A DNA stretch of 64,000 bases from CAZAQV01 sp964487255 (GCA_964487255.1 CAZAQV010000007.1:124001-188000), one strand, 5' to 3'; counted from the stretch's first letter, positions 34,223 to 43,203 are shown. The notes: a model not told the origin generated them from the sequence alone. Translations and numbers: made by a program.

Positions 34223-35350
34223 CTAGATGGCGGGCTTACGTGCCATTTGTAATGCTAGGTGAGGCGCGGAACCCAACCATTGTGTCGGTTCCGGGACAAG
34301 ACCTGCTTCTTCGAACCACTCTTCGACCTCATCAATCGAGTAGCTACCCGCATTGCTGGTCATCGCGAAATACAAATCCAGCAGGCCCCCAAGCAGGCTC
34401 GGCTCTTCCGTCTCGATCCGTGGCATCTCGAGGACCGCGCAAATGCCTCCGGGCCGCAGCGCACTGTAGATCTGCGCCATCAGGCGGCGATTCTCATTTT
34501 CGCTAAAATGATGAATAAGCGAGCCAACAAAACACAAATCGTAGTGGCATTCTGGAAGCGTCGTTTTGAGCACATTACCTGCCTGATACTCGATTCGCTG
34601 TCCCTCGGCAGCCTGTGCGATAGCCGAACTTGCACCATTTTGCACGGCCTCTGGCAGGTCGAGTATTGTTGCCAACAGCGTTTGATAGCGACGACACAGA
34701 GCAGCCGAATAGGCGCCATGTGAACCACCAATATCGAGCATCCTCTCTGGTGAGTCCATCATAATGTGGGCGGCGACCTCTTCGGCGGTCCACTTCTTGC
34801 CACTTTGCATTCCGAGTTGGTAGAGACGCCAGTCAGATTCCGCCATGGAACCATGGATATCGAGCGGCTGACCCGTCCGCACGTAGTCACCACACTTTGA
34901 CCACCACTTCCACTCTAATGATTGAAACAGAAGGCGGTCGTGAAAGGTTTCCGTTCCTCCCGGTACCAGCCATTTCTTTGCCGAGTCCGTTAACCCCAAA
35001 AGTCCGTCGCGCGCGTTGACATGACCAATCGCCGAAAGCGCAGAAAGAAGTTTCCGACCTGCATTTTCATGAAGTTCGCAAGCTGCCAGAAGATCTGCGG
35101 CTGACCGGCGCCCCTTTGCCAGCTCATGAAAGACTCCGGCCTGCGCAGCGGTTATCGTCACCTGAGCAAACATCATCCCTATCCAACTCGTCAACATCGG
35201 TTCAGGTATTTTCCTTCCATCGAGCAAGTCAGATTCGATTGCGTTTTCTGGAATAAGTCCTAACCTCATGCGAGTAACTAGCACGCTTTGGACAGCTACG
35301 CTGACACCTGGTGCACAAGCCAGCGGGGTTGGATTTCCCGTGGTCGACAT
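34223..35350 (-). CDS. SAM-dependent O-methyltransferase
   Basis: A 375-residue methyltransferase of the plant-COMT/CrtF-like type found in secondary metabolism: an N-terminal winged-helix dimerisation domain (AAQAGVFHELAKGRRSAADLL), SAM motif I MLDIGGSHGAYSAAL (about residue 205), then DLPEAVQNG, GNVLKTTLP, FVGSLIHHFSENENRRL and a C-terminal LEMPRIETEEP. It lies opposite to its neighbours, with a 98-bp gap to the KASIII-like gene. The start may be 35350 or the ATG at 35269; no clear ribosome site decides. It probably methylates a product of the local pathway. Confidence 0.82.
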   Translation of the reverse strand: MSTTGNPTPLACAPGVSVAVQSVLVTRMRLGLIPENAIESDLLDGRKIPEPMLTSWIGMMFAQVTITAAQAGVFHELAKGRRSAADLLAACELHENAGRKLLSALSAIGHVNARDGLLGLTDSAKKWLVPGGTETFHDRLLFQSLEWKWWSKCGDYVRTGQPLDIHGSMAESDWRLYQLGMQSGKKWTAEEVAAHIMMDSPERMLDIGGSHGAYSAALCRRYQTLLATILDLPEAVQNGASSAIAQAAEGQRIEYQAGNVLKTTLPECHYDLCFVGSLIHHFSENENRRLMAQIYSALRPGGICAVLEMPRIETEEPSLLGGLLDLYFAMTSNAGSYSIDEVEEWFEEAGLVPEPTQWLGSAPHLALQMARKPAI

Positions 35351-35449
35351 ACCTTCACCAGTGAATCGCCCCGGTTTTCAGTTTTCGTATCAACTCAATC
35401 AGCGGCCTTTTTACATCTGACAGGAATACCCCAATTGCAGGAACCTCAC

Positions 35450-36487
35450 ATGATAACAGGCGCCTCGATTTCCGGTCTGGGAGTCTATCTACCAAGGAAA
35501 GTTCGGACTAACGAATGGTGGTCGGCTGAAGAACGGGCTCAGTTTTGTGTGGAAAAGAATGACGTACTGGCTGCGACTGGCCGATTCGACGTGGAAGAGG
35601 CTTTTGCTGGTATTCAACGTCGACACATCGCAAACGATGACGAAACAAGCGCGTTCATGGCGAGCGAAGCGGCCAAACGGGCGCTCACGGATGCTGGCAT
35701 CAAACCCACTGATATCGACGCCGTTCTTCATGCTTCCCTTCTTCCAGACAACCTCTTTCCCAACGACCACATCGAACTGGTTCGTTCGCTTGGCCTGAAA
35801 CGATCGGTCCTGCCCACCGTCGTAGACGCGGGCTCGGCCAGTTTTACTGCGCAACTCGTATGCGGCCGGGCGCTCATATCGTCAGGTCAGGCCCGGCATG
35901 TTCTTTTGGTTCAAAGCAATATCGTTTCGAAAATGGTAAGCAAACGGTCTCCGTCTTCGATAGGTGCCGGCGACGCAGCGACGGCGTGTGTGCTGAGCCA
36001 GTGTGAACCGAATCGGGGCTGTTTAGATTATGCGAGTCTTGTGGAACCGGAACTGAGTGAGTGCGTGCGTTACGGCCCATCTGATCTGTCAATCCCATGG
36101 TACCGTGGAGACTTACACTCAGAGCCATTGTACCTACGATCAATGAGTAGTGGCGCCTCTCGGAAAGTAGGCGAGGATCCGACGAAGCTACTGGTAGAGG
36201 CGGTCCGCTTAGTGCTCGACAGGATAGGGCGTGCGTCTGAAGAGATCGACTTATTCGTCAGTGTTCAATGCGCTCCTTGGTTCGTTTCACGGTGCTGCCG
36301 TGCTCTCTCGATCGATCCAGATAGGTCTGTATCCACCTATTATGACATTGGGCATGTCTTCTCTTCTGGACCAGTCGTTAACTTGCTAAAAGCAAGGAAA
36401 GAAGGCCTCTGTCAAGCCGGTCGACTCGCTATCATCGCATCGCAGGGGCCAGGGTTGCAGGCGTGCGCAATCGCTTACTGCTTCTGA
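35450..36487 (+). CDS. KASIII (FabH)-like protein with altered active site
   Basis: A 345-residue thiolase-fold protein: N-terminal SGLGVYLPRKVRTN, IDAVLHASLLPDN, and the C-terminal GHVFSSGPVVNLLKARKEG follow FabH. The nucleophile position reads DAGSASF, so the Cys of CxGF is Ser129. The His of PHQAN is Val in FVSVQCAPW, and the Asn of GN is His in DIGHVFSSG. KASIII relatives with Ser in place of Cys, such as DpsC, act in starter selection or acyl transfer. Start is ATG 35450. The 3' end overlaps the convergent ATPase gene by 13 bp. Relatively AT-rich. Confidence 0.8.
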   Translation: MITGASISGLGVYLPRKVRTNEWWSAEERAQFCVEKNDVLAATGRFDVEEAFAGIQRRHIANDDETSAFMASEAAKRALTDAGIKPTDIDAVLHASLLPDNLFPNDHIELVRSLGLKRSVLPTVVDAGSASFTAQLVCGRALISSGQARHVLLVQSNIVSKMVSKRSPSSIGAGDAATACVLSQCEPNRGCLDYASLVEPELSECVRYGPSDLSIPWYRGDLHSEPLYLRSMSSGASRKVGEDPTKLLVEAVRLVLDRIGRASEEIDLFVSVQCAPWFVSRCCRALSIDPDRSVSTYYDIGHVFSSGPVVNLLKARKEGLCQAGRLAIIASQGPGLQACAIAYCF

Positions 36488-39400
36488 GCTGTCGCCGCTC
36501 GCACGCTTTCAGCTCGTCGGATAGCCTCACGAATATCCGTGGCCAAGCCGACAAGTCCAAGTGCCTCCGCTGCAATCGCAGCCTGTTCTCCCTCATTCAG
36601 CCTGCCCTGAAGCAAAGCTTCAGACAAGAGTTGAACCGGTCTTAAGCGGGGAAAGCGATCGACATACTTCTTCGCCTTTCGGCTGGCCGTCCGCAATACT
36701 CGCCGATGGGCTCGTGTGGGTGTAAGACCCGCCAGAGCCAAGACAGCCGAAGTGAACACCTCATAGATCGCATCATTGGGCGGCCCGTCGATCTTCGCAA
36801 TACCGCTACGTGCGGCTCTCATCGCCGCATCGCAGTCACCGACGTGAAACCATGCTCTCGCGATCGCTGCATATGCTACTACCTCGTCCGGTGCGATGAC
36901 AGCATCAGTCGCTTCCAACTCCAGGGCTAGATTCGTTAGCTCAGTCGCGTCAAACTGCTCCTTCCGAGACTCGACCTCGGCACGCAATGCCCTGGCCGGA
37001 AAATAGCCAAGGGCCGCTCGCGAATTCTCGCAAAGATCGATCGCCCTCTGTGCATATCTTCGAGCAGACTCATCATCACCAAGGTCCTTACAATAGAATG
37101 CGCTAAACATCTTGCTGAGAGATGAAATAGAATTGTCTCCAGATCGATCGAAAAGTTCAGAGGCTTTCTGCAGGGACGCCAAACCACCTTCGATATCACC
37201 AGAAGGCGCTTCGATGATGTGGCCGCGCATGTGATACACCACACCCTGTGACCACAAGTCTTGGCACCGCGTTGCAATTTTGTATGCTCTGCTAAAGTTT
37301 CTCTGCGCCCTTTCCGTCAGTCCGAGAGACGCTTGAAGATACGCCCAGGTTGCCCAGGCACCCGAAGCCCCGCGCGAATTCTCCTCTCCCTGAGAGATAT
37401 AAACATTTTCCGCGATTGTAAGTAGCAAACGTCCTGGCGACAGCAGAAGTGTGGGAAATAGAGAAACATATAATCGAGACAAAGCTCTTCGCTCAGCAAC
37501 GGGACGCTTGGACCTAACTCGCAATAGTAGAGCGAGCGATGCATAAAGGCCTCGCGCCAACAGAAAAAACGAAGGAACGTTGAGAGACATTCGCACTTTC
37601 TTCAACGCATAATTCGCTACGGCGAGGGCACTCCGGTTGCCATCTCTACACACCAGAGCGTAGACGCAGTCTGACGCAAGACGTATTGCAGATGATCTAT
37701 CAGGGGCAAGGTCGATGGCTTGTTTGTAGGTTTCGACGGCTTGGTCGACTTGACCGGCCAGGAGGAGGCCGTCGGCGAGGGCGCGGGTTAGAGAGGCCTC
37801 GATCGTCGGCGAGAGGGTGCGCTCAAGGCCACGCTGGGCGAACCATTTGGCGCGGCCCGCATCGAAGACGTCGAGACACTTGCGGGCTGCCATGAGATGA
37901 AGCCGCGCGAGTTCCTCGATCTTTCCCTCGCCGGAGGCGTGTTCACGATGGAAAGCCAGCGCAACCACATCGCCGGTGCGAAAGCGCTCGATCCAATCAG
38001 CGAGACGATGATGCAGCGCGACCTTGGTGTCGGGTTCTGCCCTCGCAATCAGAAGATCCGACACGGTGCCATGATTAAAGCTCAAGTGTCCCTCGATCGA
38101 CTGAACGACGGCATTTCGGATCCCATCGCGCACAGCCGCTGCAACGCGCGCGTCCGACCAGTCGAGAACTGCAGCAAGATGCTCGCGTGTAAGTGGCGTG
38201 TCTGACAGTGCGTAACACAACACCAAACGGAACGCGTCTTCCGACAAGTTGGAAACGCGTGCCTCAAACAGTCGTTCGGCTTCGATCACATCGGTGCCAA
38301 GGTCGCGCGTGAGCGTCCACCCTCTCGCACGCTTAGAAATTGTGCCATCGCTGACCCAGTCCTGAAGAACCGCCCAACAGTTGAGCGGCCGCCCTGCGGT
38401 CGTCGTGTACAGATGAGCCGCCATCGCGGCCGGATCGTCAATCTCGCCCGGCAAACTGCGCTCCACAAACTCACGCACTTGCACCTCGCCGAACGAAGGC
38501 AGCCGGTGCTGAGAATGAGGCTGCGTCTCTAGCTGCAATGAGTTCAAGAACGCAACGACGATCAAAATGTGTCCTTCGTCACGGCGACGAAGCTCCTCAA
38601 GAAGTGCGGCCGACGCAACATCCATCGCTTCGCCATTGTCGACCAACAGCACCAACGGACGTCGCTGTGAGCAGATTGTTCGCAGTACGGTGGCGAGCAC
38701 GTTTGCCTGACGCGCAAAGCTCTCTCCGATGTCAATCTTTGGAGCCGTCGTGCCAAGTTCAATCCCAAGCCACACCGCAAATCGCGGTAATGCGGTGGCA
38801 ATTACCCCCTCAAACCCTGAGATCTCCCGCACCACCTGGCTACGCAAACCGTTGGCCACGTGCGTCGGCAAGGACGCACAATAATCCGTCAGCTGATTGA
38901 AAATACGCTGAACCACGTTGCTGGCGGCCCCTCCCCGTTCGGGCGCCTCCGCCAACACCACGATTGCCTCACCTTGGTGGGTAAACTCCGCGGCGAGTTC
39001 ATGAAGAAGACGAGTCTTACCGTAGCCCCTAGGCGCCGTGACCCGTACCTCACGCGTGTGACCCTGACGTGCCTCAATAAACCGGTCGAAGACCGTCTCC
39101 ACGACTGAATGCGGCGTCACGTACGGCGCGATGGGCGGCAAAATGTCCGACCAAGTGAAAATTTCGCTCGTTGTGGCAAAACGCTGCGAATACTCCATCG
39201 CGGTGTGCGGCTTGGGAGTCAAGCGGCCATGAATCGCCGTTGACAGCGTCGCCAGAAACTCGTGAAATGCGTCGAGGTCGGAACGCAGCGAACCAGGTGT
39301 GTCGAGGTGTGCGTAGGACCTAAGGTAGGCTTTACCTTCGTTCAATATAAACTGATCGCGGGAAAAACGAATTCCACGAATACCTGCGCCGTGCAGTCGA

Positions 39401-39795
39401 GCAAGCACGTGCGACGCAGCTTCAGCAACCGCATATGCATCGCCTGCGCGCAACACAGGCGGCAACTTTTCGCCCTCGACGTGGTCGGCCACGACGAGCA
39501 GCCCGTCGAACAAATGCCTCAGTTCTCTGAACTTCGGTTGGACTTCCCGGTCGCAACGAACGGCTACGCGTAGCCGATGCTCTTGAGCGTGGTCGCTTGT
39601 GACCTTGTGCAAACCCACGCGATGGTTCGGGGCTCGTCCGAACACACGCGAGAGGTCCGTCGCATCGATAACCCAAGCCTGGCTGCTCGCAACGAATGGT
39701 GAGATGACACAATAGCGATCGTCAATAATCGCTCCGGGTGCAACCTGAGCCGGAACGATGTTGATAGGTAGTTTTGGTTTGTGAGCGGAGCTCAC
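36475..39795 (-). CDS. Pseudokinase-AAA ATPase-TPR regulator
   Basis: A 1106-residue STAND-like protein. The N-terminal ~210 residues look like a degenerate Ser/Thr kinase (DDRYCVISPF; HGAGIRGIRFSRDQFIL where HRDLKPxN would be), lacking the catalytic Asp pattern. The ATPase follows with P-loop APRGYGKTRLL and Walker B-like RPLVLLVDNGEAMD, then a long TPR-rich helical C-terminus. Such fusions are common signal-responsive regulators in Myxococcota. It forms an overlapping pair (ATGA) with the TetR gene at 39792. The 3' third, up to about 37,690, is more AT-rich than the 5' part, so the gene may be mosaic. Confidence 0.8.
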   Translation of the reverse strand: MSSAHKPKLPINIVPAQVAPGAIIDDRYCVISPFVASSQAWVIDATDLSRVFGRAPNHRVGLHKVTSDHAQEHRLRVAVRCDREVQPKFRELRHLFDGLLVVADHVEGEKLPPVLRAGDAYAVAEAASHVLARLHGAGIRGIRFSRDQFILNEGKAYLRSYAHLDTPGSLRSDLDAFHEFLATLSTAIHGRLTPKPHTAMEYSQRFATTSEIFTWSDILPPIAPYVTPHSVVETVFDRFIEARQGHTREVRVTAPRGYGKTRLLHELAAEFTHQGEAIVVLAEAPERGGAASNVVQRIFNQLTDYCASLPTHVANGLRSQVVREISGFEGVIATALPRFAVWLGIELGTTAPKIDIGESFARQANVLATVLRTICSQRRPLVLLVDNGEAMDVASAALLEELRRRDEGHILIVVAFLNSLQLETQPHSQHRLPSFGEVQVREFVERSLPGEIDDPAAMAAHLYTTTAGRPLNCWAVLQDWVSDGTISKRARGWTLTRDLGTDVIEAERLFEARVSNLSEDAFRLVLCYALSDTPLTREHLAAVLDWSDARVAAAVRDGIRNAVVQSIEGHLSFNHGTVSDLLIARAEPDTKVALHHRLADWIERFRTGDVVALAFHREHASGEGKIEELARLHLMAARKCLDVFDAGRAKWFAQRGLERTLSPTIEASLTRALADGLLLAGQVDQAVETYKQAIDLAPDRSSAIRLASDCVYALVCRDGNRSALAVANYALKKVRMSLNVPSFFLLARGLYASLALLLRVRSKRPVAERRALSRLYVSLFPTLLLSPGRLLLTIAENVYISQGEENSRGASGAWATWAYLQASLGLTERAQRNFSRAYKIATRCQDLWSQGVVYHMRGHIIEAPSGDIEGGLASLQKASELFDRSGDNSISSLSKMFSAFYCKDLGDDESARRYAQRAIDLCENSRAALGYFPARALRAEVESRKEQFDATELTNLALELEATDAVIAPDEVVAYAAIARAWFHVGDCDAAMRAARSGIAKIDGPPNDAIYEVFTSAVLALAGLTPTRAHRRVLRTASRKAKKYVDRFPRLRPVQLLSEALLQGRLNEGEQAAIAAEALGLVGLATDIREAIRRAESVRAATAQKQ

Positions 39796-40511
39796 GCGTT
39801 TCGTTTCCTACCGTCGCTTGGCTTTTCCTCAATCTCAGAGTCTTCGACGAGATCACGAATAAGCACAACAATCTGATTCACGAACGTTTCTGAGAGCGCT
39901 TGTCCACTTAGTAACTTTAGATAGAGACACGGACCGAGCGCCAGGGCGCCGACTTCTTCGACGCTAAGCTCACCCGCGATTCGTCCCCTGGACTGCGCTT
40001 GAAGAAGGAACTGTTGGAACTCTTCGGACCTTGAGTTAGCCAAGTCATTGGCAAGCTTTCTCCACCTTGCATTGACGTCTTCGTCACCCACGTCGGCATG
40101 CCCCAGTGTCGTCGCAAGCATGCGAACAAAAGCATCCTCCTGAAAACGCTCGAGTGTCTGTCGAATAACCCGTTCAAGATCGGAACGCGCAGATTGATCG
40201 AGGGGCGCTCGTGCGGGCTTTGCACGTCGCCGAAGCGCTTCGTCGAGTAGCTCGACCTTGTCTGGCCAGTAGCGATAGATCGTCGATCTCGCGATTCCGG
40301 TGGCGGCAAAGATTCGGGTCGGGGTCGCTGCTTGCACGCCTTCGTCTTCGATGATGCGCGAAGTCGCCTCAAGAATCGCTTCCCGTAGTTGTTCGGTGTA
40401 CGTCCCTTCCGGCGGGACCGTCGGATGGTCTGCAATCGCACGCGTACTGCGGAGCTTGTTGCGCTGTCGATCGTCGGGGTCTGACCCATCGTCGTCGAAG
40501 CTATTGGCCAT
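39792..40511 (-). CDS. TetR-family transcriptional regulator
   Basis: A 239-residue regulator. After a ~40-residue polar leader, the DNA-binding domain reads ILEATSRIIEDEGVQAATPT then IFAATGIARSTIYRYWPDK, the TetR helix-turn-helix. The C-terminal ligand domain (TLERFQEDAFVRMLATTLG; SVEEVGALALGPCLYLKLL) resembles TetR_C families. ATG 40511 has a purine-rich GGAGAGG just before it; a GTG at 40526 is an alternative. It overlaps the ATPase gene by four bases and is probably cotranscribed. It may control the biosynthetic genes at 31-36 kb (inference only). Confidence 0.87.
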   Translation of the reverse strand: MANSFDDDGSDPDDRQRNKLRSTRAIADHPTVPPEGTYTEQLREAILEATSRIIEDEGVQAATPTRIFAATGIARSTIYRYWPDKVELLDEALRRRAKPARAPLDQSARSDLERVIRQTLERFQEDAFVRMLATTLGHADVGDEDVNARWRKLANDLANSRSEEFQQFLLQAQSRGRIAGELSVEEVGALALGPCLYLKLLSGQALSETFVNQIVVLIRDLVEDSEIEEKPSDGRKRNA

Positions 40512-40630
40512 ACCTCTCCATCCCACTAGCTTACGTGATCTACAGCTCGGGAGGAAAAATTAATCATCCTGGTGGGTGCGCCCCCTACATGTTTTGCACC
40601 TCACCTACTACGCAAGGATTCGTCGCGTCC

Positions 40631-40794
40631 CTAGTGCTCTGACCGGGAGATTGTGAGCCTGGATCGCACAGCAGCGGAGTGAAATCGTAGGAGAGAAAAC
40701 GATGGACGTGCAGAGTACATTCGAGTTTGAACGACAACCGAGTTCGCTTTGCTGCGAAGCGACACGGATCAGAACCTCCTGGTCAGAGCACTAG
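40631..40794 (+). repeat. Dispersed 163-bp hairpin-ended element, copy 1 (possible structured RNA)
   Basis: The ends are a perfect 14-bp inverted repeat (CTAGTGCTCTGACC / GGTCAGAGCACTAG), extended inward by GGGAG against CTCCT. The interior contains a 45-nt block (40657-40701) and a 25-nt block (40738-40762) identical to copy 2 at 48275-48436, including a hairpin TCGCTT-tgctgcg-AAGCGA. The terminal stem sequence differs from copy 2 by compensatory changes. It occupies most of the TetR-to-lipoprotein gap and ends two bases before the stop codon of the Cys-rich lipoprotein gene. No convincing protein is encoded. The strand is assigned arbitrarily. Confidence 0.8.
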
Positions 40795-40795
40795 T

Positions 40796-41953
40796 TCAGC
40801 AGACCGCGCCGTCTGGGATGCATGCCCACTGCGTCCAGCAGTACGAGCAGTAGCGCCCGGGTGCACAGCGTTGCGTCCGGCAGTCGTCTTGCGGATTGCA
40901 CTGCGGCGCACCGGCGGTGCATGAGCCAAACTCGTCACATGATTTGAGGACCGCCGTCTCGGTGCAAGCCGGGTCGTTCGGAGGACAGACAGTGCAGGTG
41001 TCGCCACACTTCTTGTTCTCGCAAGGGTCGTACGTATCGGGCCCCCCGTTATCGAGGCAGCGCTGAAGTTCTGGGGTGTCGGTCCAGCCGCACTTGCCAT
41101 CTGCCTGAAGCTCGCACGTGGCATCTTGATAACAGGCGTACTCGGGACGCCACTCGCAGGTGGTATACACGCTCGGGTCGTCGCTGCACACTTGGCCGGA
41201 GCAGCCGCCCACGTAGCAGTCGCCCGGCATGCCGCCGTCTCGGTTGCACTGCGAGTACGCCGCCTCACACACTGTGATGTCGAAAAACGTGTCCGCGCAG
41301 TCTGAGCCTGCGCAACTGCATCCGCTAAGGCCTACGCACTGGTTACCATCCCAGGCATAGCCGAAAAACGCTTCGCATAAGCCCACGCCCTGGGCATCTT
41401 GCGCTGCACAGCTTGGGGTGCCCGCATCCACTGGATCCGTGCAACATGTGAAGTCAACCGTGACGTCGTACTTGTTGATGCACAGCGAAGGCCAACCCGC
41501 GTGCTCCACCGCGCCATCACATGAGCAGCACTCCGCGGGCGCAATGCCATCGTTGGCGCTGCGGCAGCCACCGTTTTGGTCAACCCACGCACCGAAACAC
41601 TGGTTGCTGTCCTGCTGTACGCATTGACCGTTCACGCAAACGTTCTGGGGACAAGGCGAAGTAATGCAGTAGATCTGCGGGCAATCGAGCTCGGTTTGAC
41701 ACGGAGTGCCGCAGTCGGAATCGGGCTTGTTGCAGAAGGTGTCACACTCGCCATCGCCATACCAACCGGCCAAATCGCACACGTCGCAGTCGGCGGGGTA
41801 GCCGAGTTCGCGGCAGATACGACGTTGCAGGTCCGTATCGGCTTTGGCACCAAAGGCCGCCGCCTTGTCGATCGTGAGCGGGTCTTTGGTCTTATCACTT
41901 GAGCAGGCCGCAAACGACACGACCAGCATCACACTCACAAGAATTCGTTGCAT
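40796..41953 (-). CDS. Cys-rich lipoprotein with eight-cysteine (GCSGQ) domain
   Basis: A 385-residue lipoprotein. ATG 41953 has GGAG eight bases upstream and a compact signal peptide ending SFAAC; the frame opens upstream at 42112. The mature protein is packed with cysteines (CQTELDCPQIYC, CCSCDG, CSCAGSDC). A domain YVGGCSGQVCSDD...EWRPEYACYQDATCELQ then CGWTDTPEL is shared with the lipoprotein at 47790-48260 and with known bacterial eight-cysteine-cluster proteins. It is presumably disulfide-bonded and anchored in a membrane; role unknown. The structured repeat element lies immediately after its stop. Confidence 0.85.
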   Translation of the reverse strand: MQRILVSVMLVVSFAACSSDKTKDPLTIDKAAAFGAKADTDLQRRICRELGYPADCDVCDLAGWYGDGECDTFCNKPDSDCGTPCQTELDCPQIYCITSPCPQNVCVNGQCVQQDSNQCFGAWVDQNGGCRSANDGIAPAECCSCDGAVEHAGWPSLCINKYDVTVDFTCCTDPVDAGTPSCAAQDAQGVGLCEAFFGYAWDGNQCVGLSGCSCAGSDCADTFFDITVCEAAYSQCNRDGGMPGDCYVGGCSGQVCSDDPSVYTTCEWRPEYACYQDATCELQADGKCGWTDTPELQRCLDNGGPDTYDPCENKKCGDTCTVCPPNDPACTETAVLKSCDEFGSCTAGAPQCNPQDDCRTQRCAPGRYCSYCWTQWACIPDGAVC

Positions 41954-42212
41954 TGTCTTACTCCAGTTTCGCAGGTTCATTTCGCTGGTAGACTCCAAGC
42001 TTCCCAGCAATGCACGTGCCAAACCTGTCTCGTGCGCGCACCGGGCGCAAAGAGAAACTGGACCTTTGGATCGGGACGGGTCGCAACGCACGTGCGGCAG
42101 CTGAGAGGCCACTGGGGAGTCTCGCGCACGTAATGTCCCACTTGTAAGGATCAGTTAGTGTGTCCCGAGCTTGCGCAGCGACCGCCCCGCCGTTCCGTGG
42201 TACGAGCGTGAG

Positions 42213-42725
42213 ATGCCGCTGTTCTCATACGACGGAAAAAGTCCGAAAGTGCATCCCGACGCGTATGTCGCGCCCACCGCGTCACTTATCGGTGATGTTC
42301 ACGTCGCCGAAGGCGCAAGCATTTGGCATGGAGCCGTGCTCCGCGGCGACGTACAGCCCATCTACATCGGTGCTCGAACATCGGTGCAGGACAACTCCGT
42401 TGTTCACGCCACGGAGGGTTGGATGGCGACTCGGGTCGGCGCGGATGTCACGGTGGGCCATGCAGTCATCTTGCACGGCTGTGTGATTGAGGATCGCGTG
42501 CTGGTCGGTATGGGCTCGGTGCTACTCGATGAATGCACGGTCCATTCGGACGTGCTGATCGGCGCGGGCACGCTCATGACCTATCGCAGCGAAGTGCCAC
42601 CCGGCAAACTCGTCGTCGGACGGCCAGGTAAACCCAAACGGGACCTAAACGATGAAGAACGTGCTTGGATCACCGAGTCGGCGAAGCACTACGTACACCT
42701 CGCCGCGCGCTACAAGAACGCATAG
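42213..42725 (+). CDS. Gamma-carbonic anhydrase family protein
   Basis: A 170-residue left-handed beta-helix protein with hexapeptide repeats (SLIGDVHVAEGASIWHGAVLRGDV, RVGADVTVGHAVILHG). Gamma-class metal-ligand His positions are recognisable in SVVHATE, VGHAVILHG. The C-terminal helix (NDEERAWITESAKHYVHLAARYK) is typical of the YrdA/CaiE group. Many members have no proven anhydrase activity. The upstream frame starts at 42171; ATG 42213 (MPLFSYDG) matches the family start. Confidence 0.87.
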   Translation: MPLFSYDGKSPKVHPDAYVAPTASLIGDVHVAEGASIWHGAVLRGDVQPIYIGARTSVQDNSVVHATEGWMATRVGADVTVGHAVILHGCVIEDRVLVGMGSVLLDECTVHSDVLIGAGTLMTYRSEVPPGKLVVGRPGKPKRDLNDEERAWITESAKHYVHLAARYKNA

Positions 42726-42731
42726 CGGGCG

Positions 42732-43124
42732 CTACATCCGGAGCAGGCGGCGCGCTCTGGGCCAGCGCTGCGCGACGCTGGCGCAAGCGACACCACACAA
42801 CGCACCAAGCGAGTCAGCGGCCAGGTCGAGTAGTTCGGCGCTACGGTTGGGAACGTAAGCTTGGTGTAGTTCGTCTAAGAGGCCCCACAAGATTGTCGTT
42901 CCGATCGCGAACAAGGCCACACGGTACACCGTCACGCGAGGCCAGGTAAGTAGACACGCTCGCATCACCAAAAAGCCGAGCACCCCGTACTCCACAAAGT
43001 GGATCCCCTTGTCTTTGAACGGGACGTCTCCAATGGGCAGCGCCGGCATGGGGATCGACGAGATCGCGAAGATGAGCGCCATATACGCGAACGCCGGACC
43101 CCAACTGCGTGACAGATGCCGCAC
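42732..43124 (-). CDS. VanZ-like membrane protein
   Basis: A 130-residue protein with four predicted helices. The family signature is visible: FAISSIPMPALP, then KGIHFVEYGVLGFLVMRA, and WGLLDELHQAYVPNRSAELLDLAADSLGA. VanZ-like proteins share a fold linked to teicoplanin resistance, but most are uncharacterised. GTG start. It is convergent with the carbonic anhydrase gene, six bases apart. Confidence 0.88.
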   Translation of the reverse strand: MRHLSRSWGPAFAYMALIFAISSIPMPALPIGDVPFKDKGIHFVEYGVLGFLVMRACLLTWPRVTVYRVALFAIGTTILWGLLDELHQAYVPNRSAELLDLAADSLGALCGVACASVAQRWPRARRLLRM

Positions 43125-43203
43125 CCTTGTGAGGTACGGTAGAAGTCACCGCTCGGCAAGAGCGCGTGGTTGTGACAATCGGCTCGGCGACCGATTGTTC
43201 AGC

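Noticed and set aside
40657..40790. Possible peptide encoded in the repeat element (frame with EIVGEKT and SSLCCEA)
   Set aside because: The pattern of variation preserves pairing of the ends, no ribosome site is present, and the two copies differ most where such a peptide would end.
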